DNA of 64,000 nt from Methanolobus sp. (lineage in GTDB: Archaea; Halobacteriota; Methanosarcinia; Methanosarcinales; Methanosarcinaceae), in contig NZ_JAUXNK010000096.1 of assembly GCF_030682845.1 (NCBI RefSeq), positions 1 to 64,000 on the forward strand, read 5' to 3'. The first letter of the stretch is position 1; each line of letters opens with the position of its first letter. Below are positions 51,942 through 64,000 of this stretch, piece by piece. Both the position numbers and the translations under genes were made by a program. The notes under the pieces are model-generated. The model made no database searches and was not told where the DNA came from. It saw only the letters and a list, made by a program, of their open reading frames with translations.

Positions 51942-53717
51942 ATGGCAGTCAAGGGAAACTTACGCACACCAATTGTCTCTGTAATGGGACATGTAGATCA
52001 TGGAAAGACTACATTGCTTGACAAGATCAGAGGCAGTACTGTTGCTGACGGGGAGGCAGGCGCCATTACCCAGCACATAGGTGCGACCGAAGTTCCCATT
52101 GATATTATAGTAAATAAGTGTGGCAATCCATCGCTCCGGGATAAGTTCATTGTGCCCGGCCTTTTGTTCATTGACACACCGGGGCACCATGCTTTTACTT
52201 CACTCAGGAGTCGCGGTGGAGCTCTTGCGGATCTTGCCATAGTTATCGTGGATATAAACGAAGGTTTCAAGCCACAGACTATAGAAAGCCTCCAGATCCT
52301 TAAAAGGTTCAAGACACCTTTTGTGGTCGTTGCGAACAAGATCGACAGGATACACGGCTGGAACCCGCAGAAGAACTCCACTTTCGTGCAATCATATAAC
52401 AAGCAGATCGAAAGGGTAAGGACCGACCTGGACAGGAAGTTCTATGAGATCGTAGGGGAGCTGTATAAACTGGGATTCAACTCCGAAAGGCATGACAGGA
52501 TCAACGATTTCCAGCGGAACATTGGGATAATCCCAATCAGCGCTATGACAGGAGAGGGCATTCCTGACGTTTTGATGGTGCTTCTGGGACTTGCCCAGAG
52601 ATTCCTCGAGGCAAATCTCCATTATGACGCAAACATCCCCGGAATTGGCACCGTCCTTGAAGTAAAGGAAGAGAAGGGGCTTGGGACAACGATAGACGTC
52701 ATTCTTTATGACGGGACCCTTAAAAAGGGAGATACTATAGTTGTCGGAAGCCTTGGAAAACCTATCCAGACCAAGATCCGTGCACTATTGAAACCTCGCC
52801 CGCTTACCGAGATAAAATCCGAAGAGAGATTCGAGCAGGTCCCATTCGCTACAGCAGCCATAGGCGTGAAGATATCTGCACCCGGGCTTGAAGGTGCACT
52901 TGCCGGGTCTCCCGTCAGGGTCGCAACGCCTGAGACTATCGATGACATCACCCAAGAGGTACAGAGTGAGATAGAAGATGTCCAGATAGACACTGACTCA
53001 ATGGGAATTACAATAAAAGCGGATACTATAGGTTCTCTTGAGGCCATTGTCAACGAGCTGAGGAAAGAGAATATACCCATCAGAAAAGCGACCGTGGGAG
53101 ATGTATCCCAGCGTGATGTTGTGGAAGTTTCAGCCATCGAGGACCATTCCTATGGAGTGATCATCGGATTCAACATAAAGGTGCTTCCAGATGCAAGAGA
53201 CAAAGTGCAGGATACACATGTCAGGCTTTTCCAGAATGATGTCATATATCGTTTGATAGATGACTACAAGGACTGGGTGCAGGAGCAGAAAGAACTGGCT
53301 GAGAAGGAGATGGCTGACACTATCATAAAACCAGGAAGGTTCCAGATATTGCCAAACTGTACATTCCGGCAGAGTAAACCTGCTGTCGTAGGTGTGAAAA
53401 TAATCGGGGGAGTCGTCAGGACAAAACTCGATATAATGGCACTTGATGGTACCATCGTCGGTAAGGTTAAAGGCCTTCAATCCAGCGGTGAAAATATTTC
53501 GGAGGCAAAGGTCGGCATGGAAGTTGCCATGGCAATAGAAGGCCCGACTGTCGGAAGGCAGATCAAGGAAGGAGATACCCTCTTTATCAACGTCCCGGAA
53601 CGGCATGCTAAGAAGATGGAAAATGAAATTAACGACTCATTGACGGCAGATGAATTAGAGACACTTGAGGCGTTCCTTGAATTCAAAAGAAGGGGTAATC
53701 CCTTCTGGGCAAAATAA
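51942..53717 (+). CDS. infB: Translation initiation factor aIF5B (IF-2)
   Basis: RTPIVSVMGHVDHGKTTLLDKIRG; FIDTPGHHAF; NKIDR; no intein visible. Confidence 0.96.
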   Translation: MAVKGNLRTPIVSVMGHVDHGKTTLLDKIRGSTVADGEAGAITQHIGATEVPIDIIVNKCGNPSLRDKFIVPGLLFIDTPGHHAFTSLRSRGGALADLAIVIVDINEGFKPQTIESLQILKRFKTPFVVVANKIDRIHGWNPQKNSTFVQSYNKQIERVRTDLDRKFYEIVGELYKLGFNSERHDRINDFQRNIGIIPISAMTGEGIPDVLMVLLGLAQRFLEANLHYDANIPGIGTVLEVKEEKGLGTTIDVILYDGTLKKGDTIVVGSLGKPIQTKIRALLKPRPLTEIKSEERFEQVPFATAAIGVKISAPGLEGALAGSPVRVATPETIDDITQEVQSEIEDVQIDTDSMGITIKADTIGSLEAIVNELRKENIPIRKATVGDVSQRDVVEVSAIEDHSYGVIIGFNIKVLPDARDKVQDTHVRLFQNDVIYRLIDDYKDWVQEQKELAEKEMADTIIKPGRFQILPNCTFRQSKPAVVGVKIIGGVVRTKLDIMALDGTIVGKVKGLQSSGENISEAKVGMEVAMAIEGPTVGRQIKEGDTLFINVPERHAKKMENEINDSLTADELETLEAFLEFKRRGNPFWAK

Positions 53718-53788
53718 GTATTCAGGGTAACGCATGATCATAGATATCACAGGAACGTAGGAACGAACAAAAAATTGGAGGAATAAAT

Positions 53789-54187
53789 ATGGCAGATTTC
53801 AAAATAGTAGTATCAGACCCGAAGACAAAATCATATCAGTTCAATGTGACAGGACCGGAAGCTAACAAGCTTGTCGGAAAATCCATAGGCCAGACCGTTG
53901 ACGGCGCAATCGTCGGACTCCCAGGCTATGCATTGAAGATTACAGGCGGAAGCGACAAGAGCGGCATGGTCATGAGACCTGAGATCCCCGGTCCAAGGAG
54001 ACAGAAAGTACTTGTTGCACAGGGTGTAGGTTACTCTCCTGTCGCAAGCGGTGTCCGCCGTAGAAAAATGATGCGCGGAAGGGAAATTGCACCGGACATA
54101 ATACAGGTCAACACAGTTGTCGTTGAATATGGTGACAAGGCCATCGAAGTCATCGTTGGTGGCGGAGAAGCAGCAGCAGAAGAGTGA
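53789..54187 (+). CDS. rps6e: Ribosomal protein S6e
   Basis: [68 protein letters not shown]. Confidence 0.95.
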   Translation: MADFKIVVSDPKTKSYQFNVTGPEANKLVGKSIGQTVDGAIVGLPGYALKITGGSDKSGMVMRPEIPGPRRQKVLVAQGVGYSPVASGVRRRKMMRGREIAPDIIQVNTVVVEYGDKAIEVIVGGGEAAAEE

Positions 54188-54215
54188 GCAACTCACTCTT
54201 CATACTAATTTTTAT
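54179..54215 (+). terminator. Perfect 10-bp stem-loop plus T-rich tail, stem includes rps6e stop codon
   Basis: GAAGAGTGAG-CAA-CTCACTCTTC then CATACTAATTTTT. Confidence 0.75.
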
Positions 54216-54260
54216 CACTTTTTTACTCGTTTGCTTCCTTTTACTTGTCTACTTTCTATT

Positions 54261-55601
54261 TTAATTGATCTTATGGGCGCCAAGCACAAGCGGCTCTTTC
54301 CTGCAGAGAATACCATTTACCTCAAAAGATACATTCAGGTTTCCAAGGTCTGCCTTTCCACGTGTCATAGGCCTGATAGCAATGGAAACATAACGCGAAG
54401 CTGAGGGTAGTAACCTCTCAATAAGAACTGTCGGGACATCACACTCGATCTGTGAAGAGAAGCAGCTAGAGAGAGTTATATTGATCAGTGGTTCATCCGA
54501 GCGGTTCTCTACAATGAAACCGAGAGATGCAGGGATGCCCTTGTAAAGGGTTTCCGGCGTATTCATCCTGACATTCAGCTCCGGAGCAAATATCCGGCGA
54601 ACATCGAATCCAAGTGGTCCCGCATTGCAGACATTACCATTCATCCTGTACTCGACACTTAAATGACCTACACTTATCTCGCCGATAGTCTTAGGAGTTA
54701 TGTTAATAGCCAGTGCCTGCCCGGACCCTGCCTGCATATTACCAATACTAAATGATGTCACATCCGGGTCTATGTCGTCCCTGAAAGAACACTTTACCTG
54801 TATATCATCCAGAGAAAAGGAAAGCCTGTTCATGATATATATCCCCAGGGGAGCCTCTTCCCCGAATTGCAAGGTATCCGCAATACTGGTATTCACATAC
54901 AGGCAGGAGCAGATAACATTACACAAACCAATCGGAAGGTTGGTCTTTGTGTATTTCTGCCCACGTATCTCAAAATACAGGTCCGCTGTGCCCATGGAGC
55001 TCTTTCCTGTATGCAGAGGGATAAAAGGCATTGATACGTATCCTGAAGACCCTCCTGCAATGGTGCCAAGAGGAAGTTGGGAGCCAGCGCACTTGAAAGA
55101 GCCATGGAACACCCATCTAAGCCATACGTTATTGATATCGGTGTCAGTAGGGTTGTTAACACTTAAAGTCAATGCACACGGAAACCCTGCTTCCGTACTT
55201 GCAGGATGGTCATACTCCACGGCCACCGCATCACATACCTGCATCCCAAGGAACCTTCTCTTGCTTATTCCCCAAGTCTTCTCATATACCCAGAAAAGAT
55301 AGATTGGCGTGTAAGGAAGTATGACAAACACGAGTAAAGCCAGCATAAAAACTGGCACTGATAATGGCATAACTTCCAACATTAAGGATGAAATGCTAAG
55401 GGGCATCAGGGAATAAGCAAGGGCTTGCAGGCCAATGCCAAAAGACAAAGGATGTAACATTCCCACTAAAAAGAAAGCCAGCCACATTACCCATACAAGA
55501 GAGTATATCTGAAAAATGGCTCCACTTGTTCCACCGGCCCTGTTGAAAAGAGCATAGGAAAGAGAAAACGTGAATCTATTAGTTATTCTAGACAGCCTCA
55601 T
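54261..55601 (-). CDS. Multi-TM membrane protein with C-terminal tandem Ig-like (CARDB-like) repeats, unknown function
   Basis: About four N-terminal hydrophobic helices, then repeats such as FPCALTLSVNNPTDTDINNVWLRW and IPASLGFIVENRSDEPLINITLSS. Confidence 0.7.
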   Translation of the reverse strand: MRLSRITNRFTFSLSYALFNRAGGTSGAIFQIYSLVWVMWLAFFLVGMLHPLSFGIGLQALAYSLMPLSISSLMLEVMPLSVPVFMLALLVFVILPYTPIYLFWVYEKTWGISKRRFLGMQVCDAVAVEYDHPASTEAGFPCALTLSVNNPTDTDINNVWLRWVFHGSFKCAGSQLPLGTIAGGSSGYVSMPFIPLHTGKSSMGTADLYFEIRGQKYTKTNLPIGLCNVICSCLYVNTSIADTLQFGEEAPLGIYIMNRLSFSLDDIQVKCSFRDDIDPDVTSFSIGNMQAGSGQALAINITPKTIGEISVGHLSVEYRMNGNVCNAGPLGFDVRRIFAPELNVRMNTPETLYKGIPASLGFIVENRSDEPLINITLSSCFSSQIECDVPTVLIERLLPSASRYVSIAIRPMTRGKADLGNLNVSFEVNGILCRKEPLVLGAHKIN

Positions 55602-55761
55602 TCAATCACTATGTGTAATTATTAAATGAAATTAGATTTGCCTATATAAATATATAACTTACAATATAATACAATGATTACCTGTTCCGGGAGCAGGAAA
55701 AATAAACCAAGAAAACAAACTGAAAATGTTCCTTTACCTAACAGAATCAGGATATAAACAA

Positions 55762-55865
55762 GTACTTATACTTGAAGTACGTAGCAACTATCGTTATGTT
55801 TTGTCGGACATAACACTCCAAACATTGCTACTTGGAAATGATGTTAGGTTCGCAAGAACCTAACA
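55762..55865. ncRNA. Candidate structured element (four nested/tandem stem-loops), orientation unknown
   Basis: GTACTT..AAGTAC; GTAGCAA..(GTTATGT..ACATAAC)..TTGCTAC; TGTTAGGTTC-GCAA-GAACCTAACA. Confidence 0.4.
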
Positions 55866-55917
55866 CATTCCGCCCTTCTGAAACAATAAAAAGCAAAACC
55901 ATGAATAGAAAAGTTGA

Positions 55918-56334
55918 TCATATCAGCTTCTTTCCGGCTTCAGGTCCACTTTTACATTCAAATACATCTGTTATCTTCATTTTTAGAAGATATCTTGCAG
56001 GGAAGCGGTCACTCTTTGCTTTTACTATCTTGCGCATCTCATCATATTCCTCACCACGGTCTATGGTCTTTATATCGCCTTTTATCTGGAAGCATCCGTT
56101 AATCTCAGGCCCCCATACATAAATAGCACCTTTTGGGTTTGCCCTGAGGTTCTCCATAGTCTTGAGGAAGTAGTTGTCAACGATCCATATTGTCTCAGCA
56201 TCTTCCTGAAGCATGCACATCCCTATAGGGATTACATTTGGTACGCCGTCTTTGGAGGCTGTTGCGAAAGGGAATATCTTCATCTTTGCGAATTCTGCTT
56301 TAATCTCATCTGTTAATTTTACCATTGATGTCAC
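55918..56334 (-). CDS. Pyridoxamine 5'-phosphate oxidase-like FMN-binding family protein
   Basis: MVKLTDEIKAEFAKMKIFPFATASKDGVPNVIPIGMCMLQEDAETIWIVDNYFLKTMENLRANPKGAIYVW. Confidence 0.85.
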   Translation of the reverse strand: MTSMVKLTDEIKAEFAKMKIFPFATASKDGVPNVIPIGMCMLQEDAETIWIVDNYFLKTMENLRANPKGAIYVWGPEINGCFQIKGDIKTIDRGEEYDEMRKIVKAKSDRFPARYLLKMKITDVFECKSGPEAGKKLI

Positions 56335-56447
56335 CTCTGCATATCAAAATATAAGACTCAGGTAATCTACACATCAATTAAGTTTAAACTTTTTCATCAG
56401 TGATGAATATAGGGAAAAAGAGAAAAGGAAAAACATTGGAAGCAATA

Positions 56448-57041
56448 TCAGAATAACTTGTCAAGGAAATACTGATGCACCCTTGTATCAAACGTAAGTT
56501 CCGGATGGAAAGCCAGTGCCAGGATGTTTCCCTGTTCTGCAGCCACCACCATGCCATCCATCTTTGCCAGGATAGTTACATCCTCCCCGCATCCAACAAT
56601 GCCGGGCGCCCTGATGAAAACGGCATTGTATGGGGAATTAAGGAAAGTAAGCTCAAGCCCGGTCTCAAAAGACTCACGCTGTCTTCCAAAAGCGTTCCTG
56701 TTCACCTTCGTATCCATTATTCCCAGAAGATGCTGATGGGTCTTTCTCACCTGCTCATCACCTTCCTTTGCGAGCAGGATCAGGCCGGCGCATGTTCCCA
56801 GAATGGGTTTCCCTAAGAGATGCATTTGCCTTATCTCATCCGCAATGCCCTCCCGTATAAGCAGACGGCCCAGGGTTGTACTCTCCCCTCCTGGAAGAAT
56901 GAGTGCGTCACAATCGAGTACAATGCCCTTGTGCTTGATGGTCACGATATCGGCAGACTGGCCGCGCTCCTCCAGCGCCCTGACAAGCGCGTCCACATGT
57001 TCGGAAACATCACCCTGTATAGCAATTACACCTATGAGCAT
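56448..57041 (-). CDS. pdxT: Pyridoxal 5'-phosphate synthase glutaminase subunit
   Basis: MLIGVIAIQGDVSEHVDAL; LILPGGESTTLGRLL; GTCAGLILLA; ALAFHPELTFDTRVHQYFL. Confidence 0.95.
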   Translation of the reverse strand: MLIGVIAIQGDVSEHVDALVRALEERGQSADIVTIKHKGIVLDCDALILPGGESTTLGRLLIREGIADEIRQMHLLGKPILGTCAGLILLAKEGDEQVRKTHQHLLGIMDTKVNRNAFGRQRESFETGLELTFLNSPYNAVFIRAPGIVGCGEDVTILAKMDGMVVAAEQGNILALAFHPELTFDTRVHQYFLDKLF

Positions 57042-57077
57042 AATGGCTCCGTTATTAAAAAAGATAGAGGATGGATA

Positions 57078-57974
57078 TTACCATCCACGTGTCTGAAGGA
57101 CCTGGTCCTGAGGAATAGTGTCAACACTGATGCCCTTCATGCCAGCACCGATGCCCTTTGATATCTTGGCAAGCACTTCAGGATTGTCGTAATTGTTCAC
57201 TGCCTCGACAATTGCCACTGCCATCTTCTCAGGTATCTCTGCCTTGAATATACCGGAGCCCACAAAAACACCGTCAGCACCCAGGCGCATCATGAGGGCT
57301 GCGTCGGCAGGTGTTGCAACTCCACCCGCTGCAAAGTTAACTACCGGCAGACGCTGCATCTGTGCAGTCTCGACCACAAGCTCAACTGGAGCTTCGATCT
57401 CACGGGCAATCCGTGTCATCTCTTCTCTGGTCATACCCTTAAGTGCGCGTATCTCACCCTGGATCTGCTTCATGTGCTTGACAGCTTCACTGACATCGCC
57501 GGTCCCGGCCTCACCTTTTGTGCGTATCATGGCTGCGCCTTCATTCATACGGCGGAGAGCCTCACCAAGGTTCCTGGCACCACAAACGAAAGGAACAGTA
57601 AAATTGGTCTTATCGATGTGATATTTATGATCAGCCGGGGTGAGCACCTCAGACTCATCGACCATATCAACACCAAGGGCCTGCAGTATCTCAGCCTCTA
57701 CAAAGTGCCCGATACGTGCTTTTGCCATCACCGGAATGGTCACGGTATCAATGATATCGGCGATTATCTGCGGGTCTGCCATCCTTGCGACACCGCCTGC
57801 CTTCCTTATGTCTGCGGGCACTGCCTGCAGAGCCATTACAGCAACTGCTCCTGCCTCCTCTGCAATGCGTGCCTGCTCAGGAGTGGTAACATCCATGATT
57901 ACGCCGCCTTTCTGCATCTTTGCAAAGCCGCGTTTGATAAGTTCCGTACCGTGTCTTAATTTCTCGAGTTCCAT
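57078..57974 (-). CDS. pdxS: Pyridoxal 5'-phosphate synthase lyase subunit
   Basis: [58 protein letters not shown]; start trimmed. Confidence 0.96.
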   Translation of the reverse strand: MELEKLRHGTELIKRGFAKMQKGGVIMDVTTPEQARIAEEAGAVAVMALQAVPADIRKAGGVARMADPQIIADIIDTVTIPVMAKARIGHFVEAEILQALGVDMVDESEVLTPADHKYHIDKTNFTVPFVCGARNLGEALRRMNEGAAMIRTKGEAGTGDVSEAVKHMKQIQGEIRALKGMTREEMTRIAREIEAPVELVVETAQMQRLPVVNFAAGGVATPADAALMMRLGADGVFVGSGIFKAEIPEKMAVAIVEAVNNYDNPEVLAKISKGIGAGMKGISVDTIPQDQVLQTRGW

Positions 57975-58068
57975 AACATCATCCTTATAACATAATCCTT
58001 GTAATTTTATTTTAATAGCTATGCGCGTATAGACCATTAAACATGGTCAATACTTAAAAGCATTTACA

Positions 58069-60585
58069 TTACTCACCGTCTGCCCTTATCCTCGCAACAC
58101 CGACTACTTTATCCTTCTGGCGCACATCCATGATCTTGACACCCTGGGTGTTCCTGCCCTGGATACGTATATCCTTTACAGGTATCCGGATAATAATACC
58201 TTCGGAACTTGTGAGCATTATCTCATCAGTATCCTTTACAGCTTTAACGTTCATGACAGGACCATTCCTCAGGCTGGTCACTATAGTGATGACACCCTGG
58301 CCACCCCTGTGCAATGTACGATACTCACCAAACTCTGTACGCTTACCAAAGCCATTCTCAGTCACTGTCAGAAGGGATGCGCTCTCATCCACAACATCCA
58401 GGCTGACCACCAGATCCCCAGGCTCCAGCCTCATCCCGCGGACACCCCTTGCACTTCTGCCCATCGGGCGCACATCTGCTTCAGAGAACCTGATAGCTTT
58501 GCCGTGCCTTGATACCAGCACCATTTCTTTTGAGCCATCAGTCAATGCCACATTAACCAATTCATCACCCTCATCAAGGTTCAGCGCGATAATGCCTGCC
58601 TTGCGCGGGTTGCTGAAATCGGAGAGGGAACTCTTTTTAACGGTTCCCATGCGGGTAGCCATGAACAGGTAGCTGTCCTCTGAAAATTCGCTCACTGGTA
58701 TCATTGCAGTGACAGACTCTCCTTCGCTTAGTTCCAGCAGATTCACTATGGCCTTGCCTCGGGACTGCCTGCTGCCTTCAGGTATTTCGTAGACCTTCTG
58801 CCAGTAGACCCTTCCCTTGCTGGTAAAGAAGAGGAAGTAATTATGAGTTGAGGCTACGAATATATCGGTCACGAAGTCCTCATCTTTTGTCTCCATGCCC
58901 ATAATACCCTTGCCACCCCTATGCTGCTGGGAATAGGTGTCCACCAGTAGGCGCTTGATGTAACCACTGTTGGTGATAGTGATAACTACTTCCTCATCAG
59001 GTATCAGGTCCTCGTCTTCCAGCTCCATGACAGAGCCCTTGATCTTGGTTCTCCTTTCGTCACCGAAGCGCTCCTTCAGATCGGCAAGCTCAGAGCGGAT
59101 TATTTCATACTTCATCTCATCGCTCTTGATTATCTCGTCCAGTTCGGCTATGAGCTTGAGTATCTCATTATACTCATCCTCTATCTTCTGCCTTTCAAGT
59201 CCTGTCAGTTTCTGCAGGCGCATGTCAAGGATAGCCTTTGCCTGTATCTCATCCAGGCCAAAGTTACTGATGAGGCCTTCACGTGCAGTCTCCACATCCT
59301 TTGAAGACCTGATAAGGGTTATGACCGCATCCAGATGGTCAAGAGCTATCTTCAGCCCCCTCAATATGTGGGCCCTCTCCTCTGCCTTCCTAAGCTGGAA
59401 AAGCGTCCTCTTCTGGATAACCTCTATACGGTGTTCGAGGTAAATGCGCAGCATGTCCTTAAGACTCAATTCCTTGGGGACATTGTCCACCAGAGCCAGG
59501 TTAATGATACCGAAAGTGGTCTGCATCTGGGTATGCTTGTAGAGCTGGTTTAAGACCACATTTGGATTGGTAGTCCGTGTAAGTTCGATAACAACACGGA
59601 TACCATCACGGTCAGACTCATCACGCAGATCTGAAATGCCTATTAGTCTCTTATCCCTGACAAGCTCGGCGATATTTTCAATAAGCTTGGCCTTGTTTAC
59701 CTGATACGGAAGTTCTGTCACGATTATAGCGTTCTTATCCTTCCTGATCTCCTCTATCTCAGCCACAGCCCGAAGATGTACCTTACCACGTCCGGTCTCA
59801 TAGGAATCCCTTATTCCCTGAGACCCGAGGATGACGGCACCCGTCGGGAAATCCGGACCCTTGATGACCTTCATCAGTTCACTGACACTTACATCTGGGT
59901 TATCTATCTGCATGAGTGTAGCGTCAATGACCTCGGTAAGGTTATGGGGAGCCATATTAGTAGCCATACCCACTGCGATACCTGTGGAACCGTTGACAAG
60001 CAGGTTTGGCAGCTTTGCCGGGAGTACAGTGGGTTCCTGAAGTGAACCATCATAGTTGGGACGGGTGGAAACTGTGTCCTTATCAATATCTATGAGCATC
60101 TCATCCGCGATCTTGTCCATGCGTGTCTCAGTGTAACGCATGGCTGCTGCGGAATCACCATCAATGGAACCGAAGTTGCCCTGTCCGTCGATCAGGGGGT
60201 AACGGAGGGAGAACTCCTGTACCATCCTTACAAGGGAATCATAAACAGCAACATCTCCGTGAGGGTGGTACTTACCGAGTACGTCTCCCACTACACGGGC
60301 GGACTTCTTATAAGGTTTATCGGAAGTGATGCCGGCTTCCTTCATTGCATAGAGTATCCTGCGGTGCACAGGCTTGAGACCATCCCTTGAATCGGGAAGT
60401 GCACGCCCCACGATGACACTCATCGCATAGTCCATGTAGGAATTCCTCATCTCATCTTCAATGAGAATGGGGACGATCTTCTCGCCGGTATCTGTCGGCT
60501 GGGTGTCAAGAGGCATCTCATCCACGGGAACTGGAGTGGAAGTCTTGTTATTCTGGTTATTATCGTTATCTGTATTATCTGCCAT
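58069..60585 (-). CDS. gyrA: DNA gyrase subunit A
   Basis: [49 protein letters not shown]; GyrA-box-like QQHRGGKG. Confidence 0.96.
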   Translation of the reverse strand: MADNTDNDNNQNNKTSTPVPVDEMPLDTQPTDTGEKIVPILIEDEMRNSYMDYAMSVIVGRALPDSRDGLKPVHRRILYAMKEAGITSDKPYKKSARVVGDVLGKYHPHGDVAVYDSLVRMVQEFSLRYPLIDGQGNFGSIDGDSAAAMRYTETRMDKIADEMLIDIDKDTVSTRPNYDGSLQEPTVLPAKLPNLLVNGSTGIAVGMATNMAPHNLTEVIDATLMQIDNPDVSVSELMKVIKGPDFPTGAVILGSQGIRDSYETGRGKVHLRAVAEIEEIRKDKNAIIVTELPYQVNKAKLIENIAELVRDKRLIGISDLRDESDRDGIRVVIELTRTTNPNVVLNQLYKHTQMQTTFGIINLALVDNVPKELSLKDMLRIYLEHRIEVIQKRTLFQLRKAEERAHILRGLKIALDHLDAVITLIRSSKDVETAREGLISNFGLDEIQAKAILDMRLQKLTGLERQKIEDEYNEILKLIAELDEIIKSDEMKYEIIRSELADLKERFGDERRTKIKGSVMELEDEDLIPDEEVVITITNSGYIKRLLVDTYSQQHRGGKGIMGMETKDEDFVTDIFVASTHNYFLFFTSKGRVYWQKVYEIPEGSRQSRGKAIVNLLELSEGESVTAMIPVSEFSEDSYLFMATRMGTVKKSSLSDFSNPRKAGIIALNLDEGDELVNVALTDGSKEMVLVSRHGKAIRFSEADVRPMGRSARGVRGMRLEPGDLVVSLDVVDESASLLTVTENGFGKRTEFGEYRTLHRGGQGVITIVTSLRNGPVMNVKAVKDTDEIMLTSSEGIIIRIPVKDIRIQGRNTQGVKIMDVRQKDKVVGVARIRADGE

Positions 60586-60595
60586 CTACCTCACC

Positions 60596-62542
<1,947 letters not shown>

Positions 62543-62805
62543 CTATTCACGTCCAAAATGTGCATTCGTTCATTCCCTCAAACTCATTCAAAGAAAGATT
62601 TATTTCAACTCGCTAGCTCGTCTTTTTTCCAGAGAAATGTTATGCTACCTTATAGGTGTTCATGCTTATTAAAGGTTTATATAAAACTCTGCATAAATAG
62701 AGATGCACAGGCGAAAAAAGAGTTTGTTTTCTTGTATTATTATTTATCAAAAATGGGAAAAGAAGGATTACGTTTCCTAGAGAGACCTAAAACAAAAAAA
62801 GTTCA

Positions 62806-63786
62806 TTAGAACAACCTCATTTTCTTCCCTATTCCCGCGGTCAGTGCCTTGTGATAGACCATGTTTGCTGTCACAAGGTCCTGTACTGCAAGACCTGTAG
62901 AGTCAAATACAGTTATCTCTTCGTCGTTTTCCCTTCCGGGTTTGATGCCTGCAATGACCTCACCGAGCTCTGCATGAATATCAGCTTGCGAGAAAACGCC
63001 AGAGGAGATGGGCACATTGACCTCTCCTGAGTGGGACGCTTGTATTATATCATCAACGACTACCTTGGCCCGTTTAAGCAGAGAAGACCCTATCTCCTGC
63101 TTTCCTGTGGCATCGGCTCCAATGGCATTGATATGCGTACCTTCGCGGATCCATTCGGACTTCACAATGGGACTCCTGACAGGAGTTGTCGTTACAAGGA
63201 TATCGCATTTGCAAACTTCCTTTATGCTTCCAGTGCGGACAAAATCACAATTCACAACCGGAGCCATCTCCTTCTCGAAAGAGGCACAATTGCTGAGGTT
63301 CCTGCAGGTGATCCTGACCTGCTCTATATCCATGGACTGCGAGAGCGCAAGCAACTGGGTACGTGCCTGGTCTCCGGTACCCACCATGCCCACTATATTC
63401 GAATCGGAGCGCGCGAGATATTTTGCAGCAACACCCCCGGCGGCACCTGTACGCATATCGGTCAGGTAGGTACCATCCATGATAGCAAGAGGTGCGCCGG
63501 TTTCGGTGGAATTGAGCACAACGACTGCCATGACAGTGGGGAGGCCCTTTTCCCTGTTATCAGGGTGCACGTTAACTATTTTGACACCGGCTATGTCCTG
63601 ATCCTCCATGAAAGATGGCATTGTGCGCAGGTCTCCATTGTGTCTTTCGAAATAAAGATAGGATTTTGGAGGCATCTGCACCTTCCTGAGACCATGCTCC
63701 CTGAATCCGGACTCTGCAGCCAGCATTGCCGAAGGCATGTCAAGTACGCTTTTAACATCCGATTGGTTAAGCCACAATATATCCAT
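62806..63786 (-). CDS. Ornithine cyclodeaminase / archaeal alanine dehydrogenase (mu-crystallin family)
   Basis: MDILWLNQSDVKSVLDMPSAMLAAESGFREHG; TGAAGGVAAKYLAR; GMVGTGDQARTQLLAL; INAIGADATGKQEI; start trimmed using SD AAGGAG. Confidence 0.9.
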   Translation of the reverse strand: MDILWLNQSDVKSVLDMPSAMLAAESGFREHGLRKVQMPPKSYLYFERHNGDLRTMPSFMEDQDIAGVKIVNVHPDNREKGLPTVMAVVVLNSTETGAPLAIMDGTYLTDMRTGAAGGVAAKYLARSDSNIVGMVGTGDQARTQLLALSQSMDIEQVRITCRNLSNCASFEKEMAPVVNCDFVRTGSIKEVCKCDILVTTTPVRSPIVKSEWIREGTHINAIGADATGKQEIGSSLLKRAKVVVDDIIQASHSGEVNVPISSGVFSQADIHAELGEVIAGIKPGRENDEEITVFDSTGLAVQDLVTANMVYHKALTAGIGKKMRLF

Positions 63787-63963
63787 GGACATACTCCTTT
63801 TGACGTATTGAAGGAGCTTGAGCGCTAACTTATAAGATAATTGTGCCTGATGGTCTGCAGGTAAGGCAGCAAAGACAACAGGAAAGGCAGCTTTACAGCA
63901 ACGATGTTGCTGCTCATCCGAACAGATAAATAGTAAAAATATATAATAGGTATGGGGGTTAAC

Positions 63964-64000
63964 ATGAATATACTGTATGTATTCGCACATCCTGAACCGA
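63964..64000 (+). CDS. 5' fragment of a flavodoxin-fold NAD(P)H oxidoreductase (NQO1/KefF-like)
   Basis: MNILYVFAHPEP, truncated by the window edge. Confidence 0.5.
   Translation, partial: MNILYVFAHPEP

Noticed and set aside
51942-53717. Possible intein in aIF5B
   Set aside because: G-domain motifs are contiguous (GHVDHGKTTLLD...DTPGHHAF...NKID) and length is normal for an intein-free protein.

Overview
Chromosomal window from a methanogenic euryarchaeon, most likely Methanosarcinales, based on a complete CODH/ACS operon (cdhABC-cooC-cdhDE), an Mrp antiporter operon, archaeal type II GAPDH, TFE, aCPSF1 and the L7Ae-S28e-L24e-ndk-infB-S6e operon. Gene order is dense and mostly housekeeping. 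I found no prophage, CRISPR array, rRNA or convincing tRNA. Main blocks: riboflavin synthesis and aminotransferases (1-3 kb); a NikABCDE/Dpp-type ABC transporter with two tandem paralogous binding proteins (3.8-11.4 kb); DUF89-CooT, GAPDH, IMPase and NAD kinase (13.5-17.4 kb); homocitrate synthase, a NYN protein and an AN1-rhomboid (17.6-20.9 kb); CODH/ACS (21.2-29.2 kb); an information-processing cluster with NMD3-like, TFE, HD, proteasome beta and aCPSF1 (31.5-37.6 kb); mrpABCDEFG (38.5-44.4 kb); Sua5; SufCB; a ribosomal operon; pdxST; gyrAB; and an ornithine cyclodeaminase/alanine dehydrogenase homologue. The most interesting items are: (i) a nickel-themed neighbourhood including a predicted DUF89-CooT two-gene operon; (ii) three consecutive unlisted Cys-containing microproteins (50-55 aa) on the minus strand beside the CODH/ACS operon; (iii) a partial kink-turn signature that incorporates the Shine-Dalgarno of the L7Ae gene; (iv) two hairpins with similar loops in the cdhA leader; (v) 3' hairpins of duplicated binding-protein genes whose loops are reverse complements; (vi) a compact structured intergenic element at about 55.76-55.87 kb; (vii) a T-tract-rich leader on the aCPSF1 termination-factor gene. 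All product calls come from reading the translations without database searches.
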